A stretch of 64,000 nucleotides of DNA, from positions 13,378,501 to 13,442,500 of the forward strand of contig NC_134113.1 in the NCBI RefSeq assembly GCF_040939455.1, in the 5' to 3' direction. Made by a program: the position numbers and the translations under genes. Shown piece by piece: positions 47,301-58,790 of the stretch. The stretch is from Microcebus murinus (Eukaryota > Chordata > Mammalia > Primates > Cheirogaleidae). The notes under the pieces were generated by a model. The model was given only the letters and a program-made list of their open reading frames with translations. It had not been told where the DNA came from and made no database searches. Position 1 is the stretch's first letter, and each line of letters begins with the position of its first letter.

Positions 47301-48302
47301 TTACAATGAACACACAGTAGAGATTCATTCAGCTTCTTCTTGGGTCAGTGTAGCATCATCTCTAAGGGCACAAGGTCTGAAGCCTCTGCCACTCAGGCTG
47401 TGGTGCCCGGGGAAAGTCCCTTAACCTCTCTGAGCTTCATCTTACTCATCTGAACAGCCAGGATAATAATAGAACCATCTCCCTTGTCATAAAAATTGAA
47501 AGACAAAATGCATACAAGCACTTAGGGAGCACAGTGTCTGACATATATTAAATGCTCAAGAAAGGTGGGCTATTATTATCCTTGGGCAACCTTTGATAAA
47601 ATGGGGAGGCATTCCATAGAGGAGCAAGTCGGCTAAGGGTTCTGAGGGAGGCCACTGTGATGGGGTCCAACTTGATTCTAAACCTCTACAGAGTAAATCA
47701 ACGATTAGTTTTGTTTTATTTTTTTTTTCCTCAGAGAGAAAATAACATCTACCTTCCCTAACTCACAGAGCCATTAAGTGGGCAAAATGAGATAATGCAT
47801 TTGCAAAAAAAAAAAAAAAAGAAGCAACAGAGAAAAAAAGTTAAGTGCCATCAAGTTTCAAGGTATTGTTGTCCTTGCTGCTGTTAGTTGTTTTTGGAAA
47901 GCTTTTACCCTGATAAATAATAAGACTTGCCTTTGAAAGCTCTTTAAGTATATAGGGTCTAAATATGTGACTAAAGAGGAAAAAAAAGGTTTCAGGGACT
48001 TAAAATTAATCTGGCAAAAGCAATGCTGAACAGGGTGATTTAATTATTTTTTGTAACGTGAATATTGCCTCCACTGGGAGGGTTGTGACCACGTCCTCTG
48101 GTTTCTACCAAAGGCTAAACAGTAGGAAATTAGTTTCTAGTGCAACTGGAGGAGATTAGTTTAACCCTGAGAAACACCCCCAGACATTCTGTTGGAAGAA
48201 TTAAAGGTGTCACATGTAGATGCTGTGAGTGTAACAATTCTGAGCTTTCCAGAATGAGGCATCCAGGTGAATGCTTTGGACAAAGGGCCAGTGGTTTATA
48301 AG
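44400..48302. other. Non-coding interval; repeat-poor core 44,900-45,790
   Basis: 44,900-45,790 has no repeat I recognise and an AT-rich, motif-dense composition (TAATTA, 'tgtgacgtgtta' near 45,071, 'aattatttgctgcc'). 45,890-46,250 shows landmarks of the unnamed repeat family ('ttggctcagcccaggtcaca'). 46,915-47,060 is MIR-like in reverse. A frame at 45,808-46,257 (149 codons) lies mostly in that repeat and is not a gene. Confidence 0.4.
47355..47580 (+). repeat. MIR SINE, well preserved
   Basis: Has 'gcacaaggtctgaagcctct', 'ccttaacctctctgagctt', 'ggataataatagaacc', 'gcacagtgtctgacatata' and a 3' 'ggctattattat' in order. Confidence 0.72.
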
Positions 48303-48312
48303 ATATGATCGT

Positions 48313-48637
48313 GGCTGGGCGCGGTGGCTCACGCCTGTAATCCTAGCACTCTGGGAGGCCAAGGCAGGCAGATCGCTCAAGGTCAGGAGTTTGAAACCAG
48401 CCTGAGCTAGAGTGAGACCCCCGTCTCTAGTAAAAATAGAAAGACATTAATTGGCCAACTAAAAATATATAGAAAAAAATAGCTGGGCATGGTGGTGCAT
48501 ACCTGTAGTCCCAGCTACTCAGGAGGCTGAGGCAGGAGGATCACTTGAGCCCAGGAGTTTGAGGTTGCTGTGAGCTAGGCTGACACCACAGCACTGTAGC
48601 CCAGGCAACAGAGTGAGACTCTGATTAAAAAAAAAAA
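48313..48637 (+). mobile_element. Alu SINE, full-length strepsirrhine-type
   Basis: The cleanest Alu here: 'ggctgggcgcggtggctcac' at the start, the linker 'ggccaactaaaaatatatag', a complete right arm and an A tail. Its CpG sites are largely kept, suggesting relative youth. Flanks atatgatcgt (48,303-48,312) and atacaatcgt (from 48,639) are a probable duplication with changes. Confidence 0.95.
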
Positions 48638-48639
48638 AT

Positions 48640-49190
48640 ACAATCGTGAATTTTATTCTAAAGCTAAGCTGAGATAGACCATGAATTCCACAAAAGGGAA
48701 TCTCAGCTGAGCCAAACAAATGATTGGAGGGAGTCCCAGCGAGTCCATGGGATTGTTGGAAGGCCATTCCATTCCCACTGGGAGTTGGAAGAACATGGGG
48801 TGAGAGAGAACATCACAAACCAACTCAATTTTTAGTCAAAGGAGCAGCGATAGTTTTCAGATAACCTCCCTGTTTGGGACAGGGTGTTCCCGGAATACGG
48901 TTTCAGGTCAGACAGACGACACGAGGAGGTTAAGTGGATCTCTCAGCAAGGATTAGTGAAATGCAGTCGAGGGCACCAGACAGGCCATGACACAAGCTGA
49001 AGCTGGGTTTCCCACCTCTCCTTAGCTTAGGCAAAGCTGAAAGACAGACAGAGTGATAGAATATTGCTGGAGAAAGTCCCAGACCTGTGCTGACTCGGTT
49101 CAGGATCAATTCATGCTAAGTTCAATGGGCCCACGCTGCTACTTGGCAATCGATTTATTCAACTCTTTTGATTCCCCTAAATACCCTCAA
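48640..49190. other. Non-coding, no feature recognised
   Basis: Nothing beyond unassigned sequence. Short frames on both strands have no exon context. Confidence 0.4.
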
Positions 49191-49194
49191 CAGC

Positions 49195-49590
49195 TGTTCG
49201 TGTCCTATTCTTCTCTTCAAGACTCTCCCTCCTACTCACGAAGCTCCAGCGACACGGGCCTTTGTTTAGTTGCTCAAACATGCCAACTTCTCTTGTCTCG
49301 TTGCTCTGCACATGCTGTTGCTTCAACCTGGACCGCTCTTCGACCTCACTGATTGCCTCAATAACTCCTTTATATCTCAGAAAGACCATCCAGAACTATA
49401 ACTTTGGTTCTTTCCCATAGTGCCTCCTTCATTTCCTTTGTAGCATTTGCCCCAATTAACAATGATGTATGTCTTTGTGTGTGTTTGCTTAATGTTGGTT
49501 GCCCCACCTGGATGAGAACCTCCACCAGAGAAGGAACATGTCTGTCCTGTTCACTATCGGGACCAGTCTCAATTAATCCTGGTTGAATGA
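49195..49590 (+). repeat. L2 LINE 3' end, forward
   Basis: Carries 'gactctccctcctactcac', 'tctctgcacatgctgttgc'-like text ('ctctgcacatgctgttgctt'), 'ctgtcctgttcactatcggg', and ends 'taatcctggttgaatgag', following the forward L2 3' end over nearly 400 bases. Confidence 0.68.
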
Positions 49591-49594
49591 GTTA

Positions 49595-52500
49595 ATGTTA
49601 GATGAATAAAGTCACTTTCCACCAGTTTTCAGCCAGTACTTTACCTATCTTGGGCAGGAAAGAGTTAACTCATTGCCACATTCCTGTCAATGGCGGGGTG
49701 AGCCCAAAGGGACAATCTGGTTAGCTTACTCTGGCTGACTTGGGTAGCTCTTCCTATTCCAAGTATGTCTTCCTATGCTCTGCTGAAGTGGAAAATTATT
49801 TCCAAGAAAAGAAGTATCTGAGTTTCCCTCCTCTTGCATCCAACCCCAGCCTGATTCTGTCGGGAAGTTAGAGTATGTACTTTTCACTAAAATTACAGCA
49901 TCAAACACATCCCTCAAAAATTGATGCACATAAAAAAAAGGCCTAGAATTATGTCACAAGAGAATAATAAGTTCTTCCCCTCTCCCTCTCGAGCACGAAA
50001 CAGCTTTGGCCAATTACACATTGTTTTGCACGATCTCAAACTAAAATATCCGTGTAATCACAGGAAAAGGAGAAGTCGCACAACACAACATGGCAAAGTG
50101 GGCCTGTCAGCCGAGATATTCGCACCAACTGCCCGGCTGCTGGTGGGGATGGAGGAAGCTCATGGTCATGAGCCACCTTTATTGCGTCCATGGAGGCAGC
50201 AGGAGCCTGAACTTCATACGCAGACCCTTCCAGGTAACCCCGACCACCTGCTTTCTCTTTGAGAAACTGTAGGTCTTGACTCAGCAGAATCAGAAAAGTG
50301 CAGTTCCCGCAGGTAAAGTAGAAGAGGTAAGCACAGTGAGAGGGAGAACTGGGAATTGTAGTTTCGCACACTCCACTTGTTCAGGGTATCAGAGGGCCAG
50401 GTGGAAGGAAAGAGAAGTTTCATTCTCAATTCAGCAAAGCCACACAAGTTGCAAGTTGGCTAAACGGGGCTCCTGGCCAGGAGCATTTTGTGCATATCAA
50501 CCTTCTGTCCAGCTGCAGGTCTGAAAAATAGTTCAACACGACCTCCGAGAATTGGACTAAGGGAAATCCATCAACCCAGGGTACTGGTAAACACTGGGTG
50601 TATAGATGGATTTGTTCTTATTTGAGGATAAATGAGCAAGAAAACACCAACCATACTAAGCTGGTGAAAAACACTGCAGAATAAGGGAAAGAGAATATCT
50701 TAAAGACTTAAAGAAAGATAAATTCTCTCAAAATGATTTACTGTAGGAAATAAAGCAATACTTTAGAATGTGCTTGACATCCATAAAATTGTAACAGAAA
50801 GGCCAAGATGTCAAGACAAAGAAAATGAAATTAAAAGCGAGACAGGTGACATAAATAAGGATTGTAAGGAGAATGAAAAATGAAATAGAAATGGAAAAAT
50901 TAAAGTCTACCATGAAGCAGTAAGGAGTAGAGTTGAACATAGGGAAATTTGGATTGGTGATATGGAGGTTAAATCAGGGTACCCCGCTCAGAAGGCATAT
51001 GTAAATGATTAGGAGTTAAAAAGAATGAGATAATGATGTCTATGTTAGACAGCACATATAGACAAAACAGATAGGGAGCTAGCCTGCATTTTTATCCACT
51101 TCCTCCCCAGCTATTAGTCAAGGTTGTGAAAATCTTTAAGAAGCCCCTAATGCTTTGTTCCACTGGCCCAGAGATGTCCTTCCAAATTCATCTCTTACCT
51201 TTTACTGTGATCTCGTCCATTTGTTCCAGTGCTCACACTTTATAGAGCCAAATGGCACAACGGTTAAGAGTACAGATCTAGAAATAAACTGCCTGTGTTT
51301 GGATGCCAGTCCTACTATTACTGTGTCACCTTTGGTAAGTTATCTGACTGCTTTATGTCCTAGTTATCTAATCCGTAAAGTGGCCATGATGTTAGTAATA
51401 GTAACCGCCTCATGGGGTTTAGTATGATTAGATGAGCTAATGCCAATGAGCGTTTTGAACAGTGCCTGGCAGGTTGCAACTCCATAGTAAATCATCATCC
51501 AACTCTTTTGCACTGTCCCCGGTTTCTTCCTTTTTACTCAACCCCAGCGAATATCCCAGGGTTGATACTGCACTTCAGTATCAAGGGAAGGTCTGGACTT
51601 TGGATTGTCTGCTGGCTCTCCTTTCGGGAACCCATGGAGAAATCTTAGCCTCACCTGTTGGATAATCCCCAAACCCCGGTTTAGGGCTAGAATCCCAGAT
51701 CTCCACATAGGAGAATCAAATTACTGATATCTTTAGAAAGGAACTAAAATAAATAAGAAGTAAACAGAAGCTAGTGAGCAGTAAGTCCAGATTTCCTTTG
51801 TAGAGGCAACTTGGTAAGGATGTGTTAGGAGACTGAAGATAGGCAGGTGGGTTTTGTGATATTCCAGGTGTGTGATGGGGTCTGAGCGAAGGCAGTAACT
51901 ACGTGGATAAAGCAGAAGGAATGGATCTGAAGGACATTTTGAGGGTAGGATAGACAGGGATTTGTGACTGAGGAAAAACAGTGGATGAACTCCATAAATA
52001 GTTAAGCATTTAATCCATCACCTTTTAGTGGTTTTTCTCTATCTACTTGACCACGAGCCATTAAAGAACAAGAACTACGTTTATTTTTATTAAAATCCTC
52101 AGTGGTCAGTATAGCAACTGGCACGCAGTAGCGATTCAGCTACTATTCGTCAAATAATTCCAGACCTCACTTGGCTTTCCAGTCTCTGATCCTTTAAACA
52201 AATGCTTCATCTTAGCAACCACACCTTCCGCTTAACATCTTTCCTGTTTCTCAAAGCGTAACACTCCTTCACTTTACATATGGCCAAATCTCGACAAATC
52301 TTTAAAGTCCAACAAGAGGCTCCTTTTTTTAGAAAAGTCTTCCAAAGATGGGATGGGCCCTAGCAACCTCTCTTCCAGGTTCATTGCCCCAGTCATCCCC
52401 AATGCATCTTTCAAGAATACTCAATGACAACTCTTCATGTTTATCTAATTCTTGCAAAATCATTTAACTCATCAAAGTAGGTGCTTTGCTCCCCAAATTG

Positions 52501-54630
52501 GATCTGGAGATTCTCAAGTATAGGAACCACCTCCATGTTTCTTTCAGTTCACCCTCCCTGACTCCCAGCCCGGAGAATGCACATCACTTTAACATGGAAG
52601 AGTAGCTGCCCAATCAAACATGGGCCACATGATGCTAAACATTCATGTTACACTTTTTAATCTTTTTAAGTTAGCAATCTTTTTTGAATATTGTTTAAGT
52701 AGAAAAATCCCTGACTTTCTAACAGGACTAGGCAAAACACTGCCAGAACAGCCTCTCCCTGGCATCCAGGCATTCTGTAATCTCCCATGAGAGAGGAAGA
52801 CCAGTCTGAGGCTTGCATTTGGGAGTTTAACTGGGACATAATGACTTGCCACCTCCACACAGAGCTCATTTAATCCAAACACCCTAGTTCTGTGACCATA
52901 GCACACTCAAGTCCAAATGTGCAAACATCAAAGCCAAAGATCCAAGTGCTCTGGTGAAGAAAGGACCTGTTACAGGAACTTTGACTCATCAGCAGTTCTC
53001 TAATCAGGTTCTTGCCCGAATATAGATCTATAAAGATTAAAGCAAGGGTTCTGGAAGCAGAATTCAGCTCCCACGATGAAAATACTAGCAGAAACTTCTC
53101 AGTAGGGATGAAGGTGGTTAAAGGACCAACCAAGCGGGCTGAGTCTCAGGATTTGACTCCAGATACAACAGGAAATTCAATGATAAACAGGCCCTCAGGC
53201 AAACAAATGTTGTAGTGGGGCAGAACATCGGCATGTGATAAGTGTTGGGTGGAGGACGGGTAACTGCAGCTTCCGGCATCTAGATCTGTTCACACCAGCA
53301 TAAAATAGTCAATGATTTCCAATTTGAATTTCACTCTAGAGGAGAGGGAGCTCCTTGCATCCTTTCAGGATTGGCTCTCATTGCATCCAGGAATAGAAAG
53401 GATGAAAACCACCAAGCCTGAATCTTCATTTTCTATATTGGTAAGGTTGTTTTTGAATGCAAGTAAGAGAAAACCCAACCAAAACTTACATAATAGGTGG
53501 ATTTATCAGCTCTCATAAATGAGAAGCTCGGAGTTAGGACCAGTTTCAGTGTTGGTTTCATTCAGTGACTTCATGATGTCACCAAGATCCTAGAGCAGAC
53601 ACTGTTAGTACCCAAGAACCACCTCCTCTCTTTTTCTTCTTTGCTAATAAAACCTCAAAATGTTCCGTCTTCTAGAAGGTGACTTGTGACTAGCCTAAGT
53701 CAATCATAAGGAGAATTTACTAAAAAAACAAAAAAAAAAAAAAAGAAAAGAAAGGCTTTTTCTGCCTGCTAGTTTGGATGCTGGTTTCTGCTTTGGATAC
53801 TGGGTTGAGAACATGATGTTTGGAGCTACCGCAGCCGTCTTGTGACTATGAGGACACATGGGAAGCCAAGATGCTAAGGAGGCTGCATGTCAGACTAGAA
53901 AGATCTTGGGTCCTTGGTGAAATTGTTGAGCTGCTGCACCAAACCTGGGCTTGCCTATCTTGAGATTTCTCAAGATGTGAGATAATTATTATTTAAGGTT
54001 AGCTGGGTATTTCTGTTATTTGCAGCTCAAAGCATTCCTAACTGATACAGATTGGGTTTTCTGACTCCATGCTCTGTTACCCTCAGTGTCTGCTTTAACA
54101 TTTGTGGTGGCAACCTGGCTGTAGAAGCGCTTCGTTTTGTGTCTATACCCCACACAGTCCAGCAGGTGAAAGAATACTTTTAGTAGTTCAGCATCCCATA
54201 TAAGAGTCTTGAGATTCCCCTTGACTGGACCGCTCTAGTCATCTACCTAGCCTCAAACCAAGGATAGTGGTCAGGGATATGGAATGCATTGATTAGCTTA
54301 TGCTGTTCAGGATCTGGTCTTGGAATCAGGGATAGGAATCAAAATAAAACCAGGATTCATTTAGCAAATGCTAATGGGGCCTTGCTCATATCTCCTAGGC
54401 CTAACTTGGTGATCACCTCTACTTTTGATGAGCAGTTTCCATACACAGTAAAGGCTTCTTGCCTTAAGCACCTGCCTTTCTCTGTTGAGGTTATTCTCTG
54501 GCCATAGGAGCACAGAGGAAGTACCAGAAATTGATCACTTCCCAGGAGCTACCCTCAATAAATGAAGGGATTTGACAGATATTCCTCTAGGTCTCTTGAC
54601 CTAGCAGGAGAGTTCTGAGTTATGTTCTAT
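49595..54630. other. Non-coding interval with scattered old repeats
   Basis: Holds the MIR listed at 51,250-51,490; forward L2 scraps at about 52,030-52,165 ('gtatagcaactggcacgcag') and 52,170-52,560; a possible piece of the unnamed repeat at 53,455-53,610 ('tcagtgacttcatgatgtca'); and an A-rich run at 53,722-53,752. Frames at 49,921-50,371 overlap on opposite strands. No exon supported. Confidence 0.4.
51250..51490 (+). repeat. MIR SINE, near full length
   Basis: Runs from 'atggcacaacggttaagagt' through 'ctgcctgtgtttggatgcc', 'attactgtgtcacctttgg', 'gtaatagtaaccgcctcatg' to 'gaacagtgcctggcagg'. It covers essentially the whole MIR consensus. Confidence 0.8.
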
Positions 54631-54631
54631 A

Positions 54632-54915
54632 TCTTTAGTGTTCAACACAGTAACCACCAGCCACATGTGGCTACTGTAATTTAAATTTTAATTAACGATA
54701 GACAAAAATTCAGTTCCTCGATCACATAAGCTTCATTTCTTTCTTTTTTTGGGGGGGGGGTGGAGGAGAGGGCTTCAAGGTTCCAAGCGCAACCCCTAGG
54801 ACGACTCCTGCCCTACAAAACTTGGGCACCAGAGTCCTCTCCCCACAGCAGCCTCAGTTCAAGCACACAACAGTCACATGTGGATAGCGGCCACCATATT
54901 GGACAGCGCAAGTAT
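54632..54915. mobile_element. Worn hAT element with central foreign segment
   Basis: One end reads 'ccagccacatgtggctactg' and the other 'ggccaccatattggacagcg', opposing ends of a Charlie-group element (compare 7,535-7,837). The middle (about 54,739-54,865, with a run of ten G) does not match the element and may be an insertion. Confidence 0.6.
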
Positions 54916-55062
54916 ACGACAATCCCAGCACACAGTTCTTTAGGGCAGCTATTCTGCACAGTCTTTCAGAGTATCCTCTCAGAACCAAGCACTTGTTGAC
55001 AACTTATTCACCCTTAGTTAGCCTTTTTCCTTTCCCTATTTCATTACCTCACACCTTCACTC

Positions 55063-55388
55063 TGTCTTCATCCATTTGCACTGCTATGACAAAATACCTG
55101 AGACTTGATAATTTATGAAGAGCAAACTTTCCTGGAGACTGGGAAGTCCAAGATCAAGGCACTGGCATTTGGGGTCTGGTGAGAGCCCTCTTGCTGCGTC
55201 TTCACAAGGCTGAAGAGTGGAAGAGAGTGAACCCACTCCCTCTAGCCCTTTTATGAGGGCCCTAATGCCATCTATGAAGGCTCTGTCTTCATGATTTAGT
55301 CATCTCCTAAAGGCCACACCTCTTAATACTATCGCATTGGTGATTATGTCTCAACACATGAATTTTGGGGGGTATTCAAATCATAGCA
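55063..55388 (-). mobile_element. Solo LTR, ERVL-MaLR group (MST/MLT1-type)
   Basis: Minus strand begins 'tgctatgatttgaatacccc' and ends 'tgcaaatggatgaagaca'. It includes 'cctctagcccttttatgagg' in plus-strand order and 'aggccacacctcttaatact'. TG...CA termini and about 326 bp fit. It is a relative of the LTR at 30,513-30,890. No clear 5-base duplication. Confidence 0.75.
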
Positions 55389-55544
55389 CCCTGCTTTCCA
55401 GAATCAACTCCCAAATAAGCTTCTTGCACACAAATCCTTGTCTCAGAGTTCACATTTTGAGGAATCCTAACCAATGCAATACTGTCTGGAATAGGAAAGG
55501 GAGGAAAGAATGTTGTCAACTACCAACAGACGTCTTCTGCATCC

Positions 55545-55660
55545 TTGCTACTCAAGGTGTGGTCCACGAAGAGGAGCTTGTTAGAAAAGCAGAATCACAG
55601 GCCTCACCCCAGGCCTACAGAAGCAGTATTTGCATTTTAACAAATGCTTTGTCCTGCTTT
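55545..55660 (+). repeat. MER5-like hAT fragment
   Basis: Contains 'aaggtgtggtccacgaag', 'cagaatcacaggcctcaccc' and 'cagtatttgcattttaaca', consistent with a MER5-type element. Ends are not defined. Confidence 0.55.
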
Positions 55661-55913
55661 ATAGCTTTCTCAAACAGAGAGTTGGGGGAGAAAGCAGAAA
55701 TTGATAAAACATACCAGTTAAATAGGGCTTCTTGCTTAAAAGCTTCAAAAGATATATGCCATCATCTTTTATTTCATATTTCAGGACTTTGCTGCCTTTA
55801 CCAAAGTTTGAATTTTTTTTTTCTATTTTTGTCTTGAGGGTCTTACAGTCCACCAGCTTGAGGTCCTTTTCCATCAGGAGGGCCAGGACTTCAGGAGAAA
55901 AGCTCTCTCTGTC
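55659..55913 (-). other. Unrecognised minus-strand open frame, possible exon or retrocopy scrap
   Basis: A minus-strand frame gives a lysine-rich, protein-like sequence containing [10 protein letters not shown] and FGKGSKVLKYEIKDDGIYLL, with no stop for about 70 codons. It extends upstream in frame to the Alu boundary. A GT-containing 'actggtatgttt' follows 'KKPYLT' and could be a splice donor. I do not recognise the family, and part of the C-terminal end overlaps a MER5-like repeat. It may be a decayed retrocopy, an exon fragment or chance. Confidence 0.25.
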
Positions 55914-56221
55914 CTTTTTTTTTTTGGAGACAGAATCTCAATCTGTTGCCTGGGCTACAGTGCTGTGGTTTCAGCCTAGCTCACAGCAACCTCAAACTCC
56001 TGGGCTCAAGCGATCCTCCTGTCTCGGCCTCCCGAATAGCTGGGACTACAGGTATGTGCCACCATGCCCAGCTAATTTTTTCTATATATTTTTAGTTGGC
56101 CAATTAATGTCTTTCTATTTTTAGTAGAGACAGGGTCTTGCTCTTGCTCAGGCTGGTCTCGAACTCCTGACCCCGAGCTATCCTCCTGCCTCTGACTCCC
56201 AGAGTGCTAGGATTACAGGCG
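55914..56221 (-). mobile_element. Alu SINE, reverse, slightly 5'-truncated
   Basis: Plus strand reads a T run, 'gagacagaatctcaatctg', 'gcgatcctcctgtctcggcc', the linker 'tatatatttttagttggcca', and ends 'ctaggattacaggcg'. It lacks about the first 15 bases of the element. Flanks ctctctgtccttt and ttctctgttcttt suggest a duplication with changes. The long plus-strand frame across it is antisense-Alu translation. Confidence 0.93.
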
Positions 56222-56282
56222 TTTCTCTGTTCTTTAAGTTGACCTTTTTAGCACTGATTTTTTTTTTTTCTTGTCTCCAAAG

Positions 56283-56374
56283 GGGTATTGGCTTCCCAGT
56301 TCAGCATTTTATCAAGAGGTGATCAGGGAGCTATACACCTGACAAGGTTTTACTCTGATGGACCTTCACAGCCG
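56283..56374 (+). other. Candidate 92-nt exon with splice-like borders
   Basis: A run of T plus 'cttgtctccaaag' resembles a polypyrimidine tract and AG acceptor at 56,282. The segment ends 'ccttcacagccg' followed by 'gtgagtgaa', a strong donor-like sequence at 56,375. One frame (third phase) is open through the whole segment, the other two contain stops. No protein family is recognised. It could be an exon of a noncoding or unannotated transcript, or a chance arrangement. Confidence 0.3.
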
Positions 56375-56399
56375 GTGAGTGAATAAACTTTCTCTTCTA

Positions 56400-58740
56400 A
56401 AGACAATGGGATTCTCTATCGAGAGCCAAATTTGTTCTAATTAGCTGGCTCTGAGGTTTGCCGTGGCGAGTCTACCGGAAGTTAATAATGCTATTTTGAG
56501 AATACTTATACCTCATCTGCTTAATGAACATGATGATACAAACATAAAATATTTTTCATTTCACAAAGAAAGACTTTATCCCCATTCCCTGTCTCATGTC
56601 TCGATTCTGGACTGGCTTTGTTTTTAGTTAAATTATGTTCAAATCACACTTCCATTAGTGTTAATTTGGTGGCTTTTGCAATGTTCTTTCATTCTTTAGC
56701 TAGCAAGTGGCTTCTTCTTTGCTTAGCCCTGATGGAGGCATTTTGTTTTGCTCGGGAATGTCTTTTGATTATTGGCCTGAATGACAGAGGAATGCTTTAT
56801 GCCTGGTGCTTAAATTTTCACTTGAAACGTGTCTTGATAGAACATCTTTGGCAGATATTTCTCTAGCATTGGTTTAAGGAAAATTAGGCTTTATACCTGT
56901 GCTACCTGAATGCTGTTTGAGTCCTGACCCTCATCAAGGTCATCGTAACCTTACTTACTGGTAAGATGTGGGAAAAATTATTGTGTGACTGCTAGAGATT
57001 CACAAGACCTGAACATTTGATTGCTAGATACTGAAGCCTACAAAATAATTTTGGGCAACTTTCCGTAGGATCTGACCTGGTACTTAGTTCCTTTGACAAG
57101 TGTAACATTACTTGTTAAAACACTGTGATCCTTCCAGACTGGCTAGTAAGTCTCCTCTACTACCCCCTCCCCAATTATACCCTGCCTCACCCCTGCTGTG
57201 GGAACCACCCCTTCCTCCCACCACCCACACCATTTCGCCAGAACCCAGCACTAAAGAATTAATACCTGGCCTAGCAGGGGCTTTCAGGACTCTGCTCTTA
57301 TGCTAGTGTCCCTATGGTTGGCTTGACTTTAATTACGTTGGCAGGTTGGTGCCCTGCTGCACCAGTTGTTAAATATTTTAAATACCCCTCCTGTGAGAAT
57401 GCATTCATCTTGTTACCTGGCTCTTGAAGAGTGCGCAAAACATTCAGAAAATAGTCCTCAATCTTTGAAAGAAAGTCCTGTTTGGAATGGTAAAAATAAT
57501 TGAGTTGACTTTCAGATAGTAAGAGGCCACTGTCCTTTCAGCAATATTCCTTTCTTGTATTTTTAATTTTTTTGGAGGTCAGAAAAGAGTTGGGAGTCTA
57601 CATTCTTGACTCAGGAGTCAAAACTGGACTCAGGCTGTTCAAAACATAAGGCTGGATTTGTCTCCAAACTTTGCACCATGGTCTTAAGTTGTCTTCAGAA
57701 TCCAGTTCCACTAGGAACAGAGGAAAAACGGAGGTGAGAGTGTGTTTTCTGGCTTCCTCTTTGAGATGCCTTTAGGGCCCCCTAGTGGCTGTTTTAAGAT
57801 GCCAGGTTTCTTAGGATTACGTCTCCTTGACCCTAATAAAAAATAAAAGGGAGACCTTTCCGAATCTCTTCAGTGACAGATACAATAACTGTGTGGAGAT
57901 AAATAAGTAACAGTTGGTTTAGAGGGCTCCATATTTTTCCATTTCTTAGTTCTTAGGAAAAGCTGTGCTGATTTTTTAGAAATAACAGATATATCACCTT
58001 ACATATTTTATTCTGCATTCCTCACACTACATTATGTCGCAGCTGAAATCCTTTTAAGGCATTTATATCTTGGTTTGTGTCAAAGGGCTGTAATTCCTAG
58101 GCAACTACATCCTACCTTGGGTTTTCCATACATATGATATATGTAGTTGTTTGGGCTAGGGAGTTCCGGAGCTTTACAATTTTCCAAATGAATTCTTTAA
58201 ATGGGGGGGCTTGGGTGGGGCTCGATTATTAACTAACTAAAAGGTTCAGCTTGTGGAATACTTAAGTCTGAAAACATTTCTGTCATTCAGAGCATTAGAT
58301 ATGCCACTGACTTTTAAAAACTGCAACCTTGAATCGATAGAGCAAAGCTTTTTCACATTTAATGTGCTTATTGAACGCTGCGAGTGAATTTTGTGAAGTC
58401 CCCTAATAATTATGTATTCAATGCACCTTACTGACCAGCGTGAATATTGCTCCTTCCCTCCCTCCTTCACCATGGTTATATTTTTCCTTCTAAGGTCCGA
58501 TCTAGAGAATGCACTCCACTTGGGTAATTATAATGAACATGCTTCTTTCCCACATGCTTATATTTCAGTTTCTGATGTTATTCAATTATTTCTCCTTTGC
58601 TTGTAAATTTCAGGTCTCTTTTCCCTTCCTCAGTCACGTTACCCTCATTAATATGCTAATGTGCTGTAATAATGCATTTTACACCAGTAATGAAGTGAAG
58701 CAAAGCAATAAATAAAAAGAAAGCGCAAATTCTCGCTGTA
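56400..58740. other. AT-rich, repeat-poor stretch upstream of the CpG island
   Basis: No repeat family was recognised over about 2.3 kb. 58,370-58,720 is dense in homeodomain-type cores (ataattatg, gtaattataat, 'cattaatatgctaatgtgc') and could be a conserved upstream regulatory element. No credible exon. The assignment is by appearance only. Confidence 0.4.
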
Positions 58741-58755
58741 ACTCTACCCGGTTCC

Positions 58756-58790
58756 GGGGCGGGGGTGGGGAGGTGGGGGAGGAGGAAGAG
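58756..58790 (+). promoter_or_regulatory. G-quadruplex-prone G-rich run
   Basis: Successive G runs (ggggc, gggggt, gggg, ggtggggg) within 30 bases meet the usual four-tract pattern. It lies about 300 bases upstream of the CpG island. Confidence 0.6.

Noticed and set aside
55732..56124. 130-codon plus-strand frame
   Set aside because: Its second half is the familiar translation of antisense Alu, and the first half is the antisense of the unrecognised minus-strand frame.
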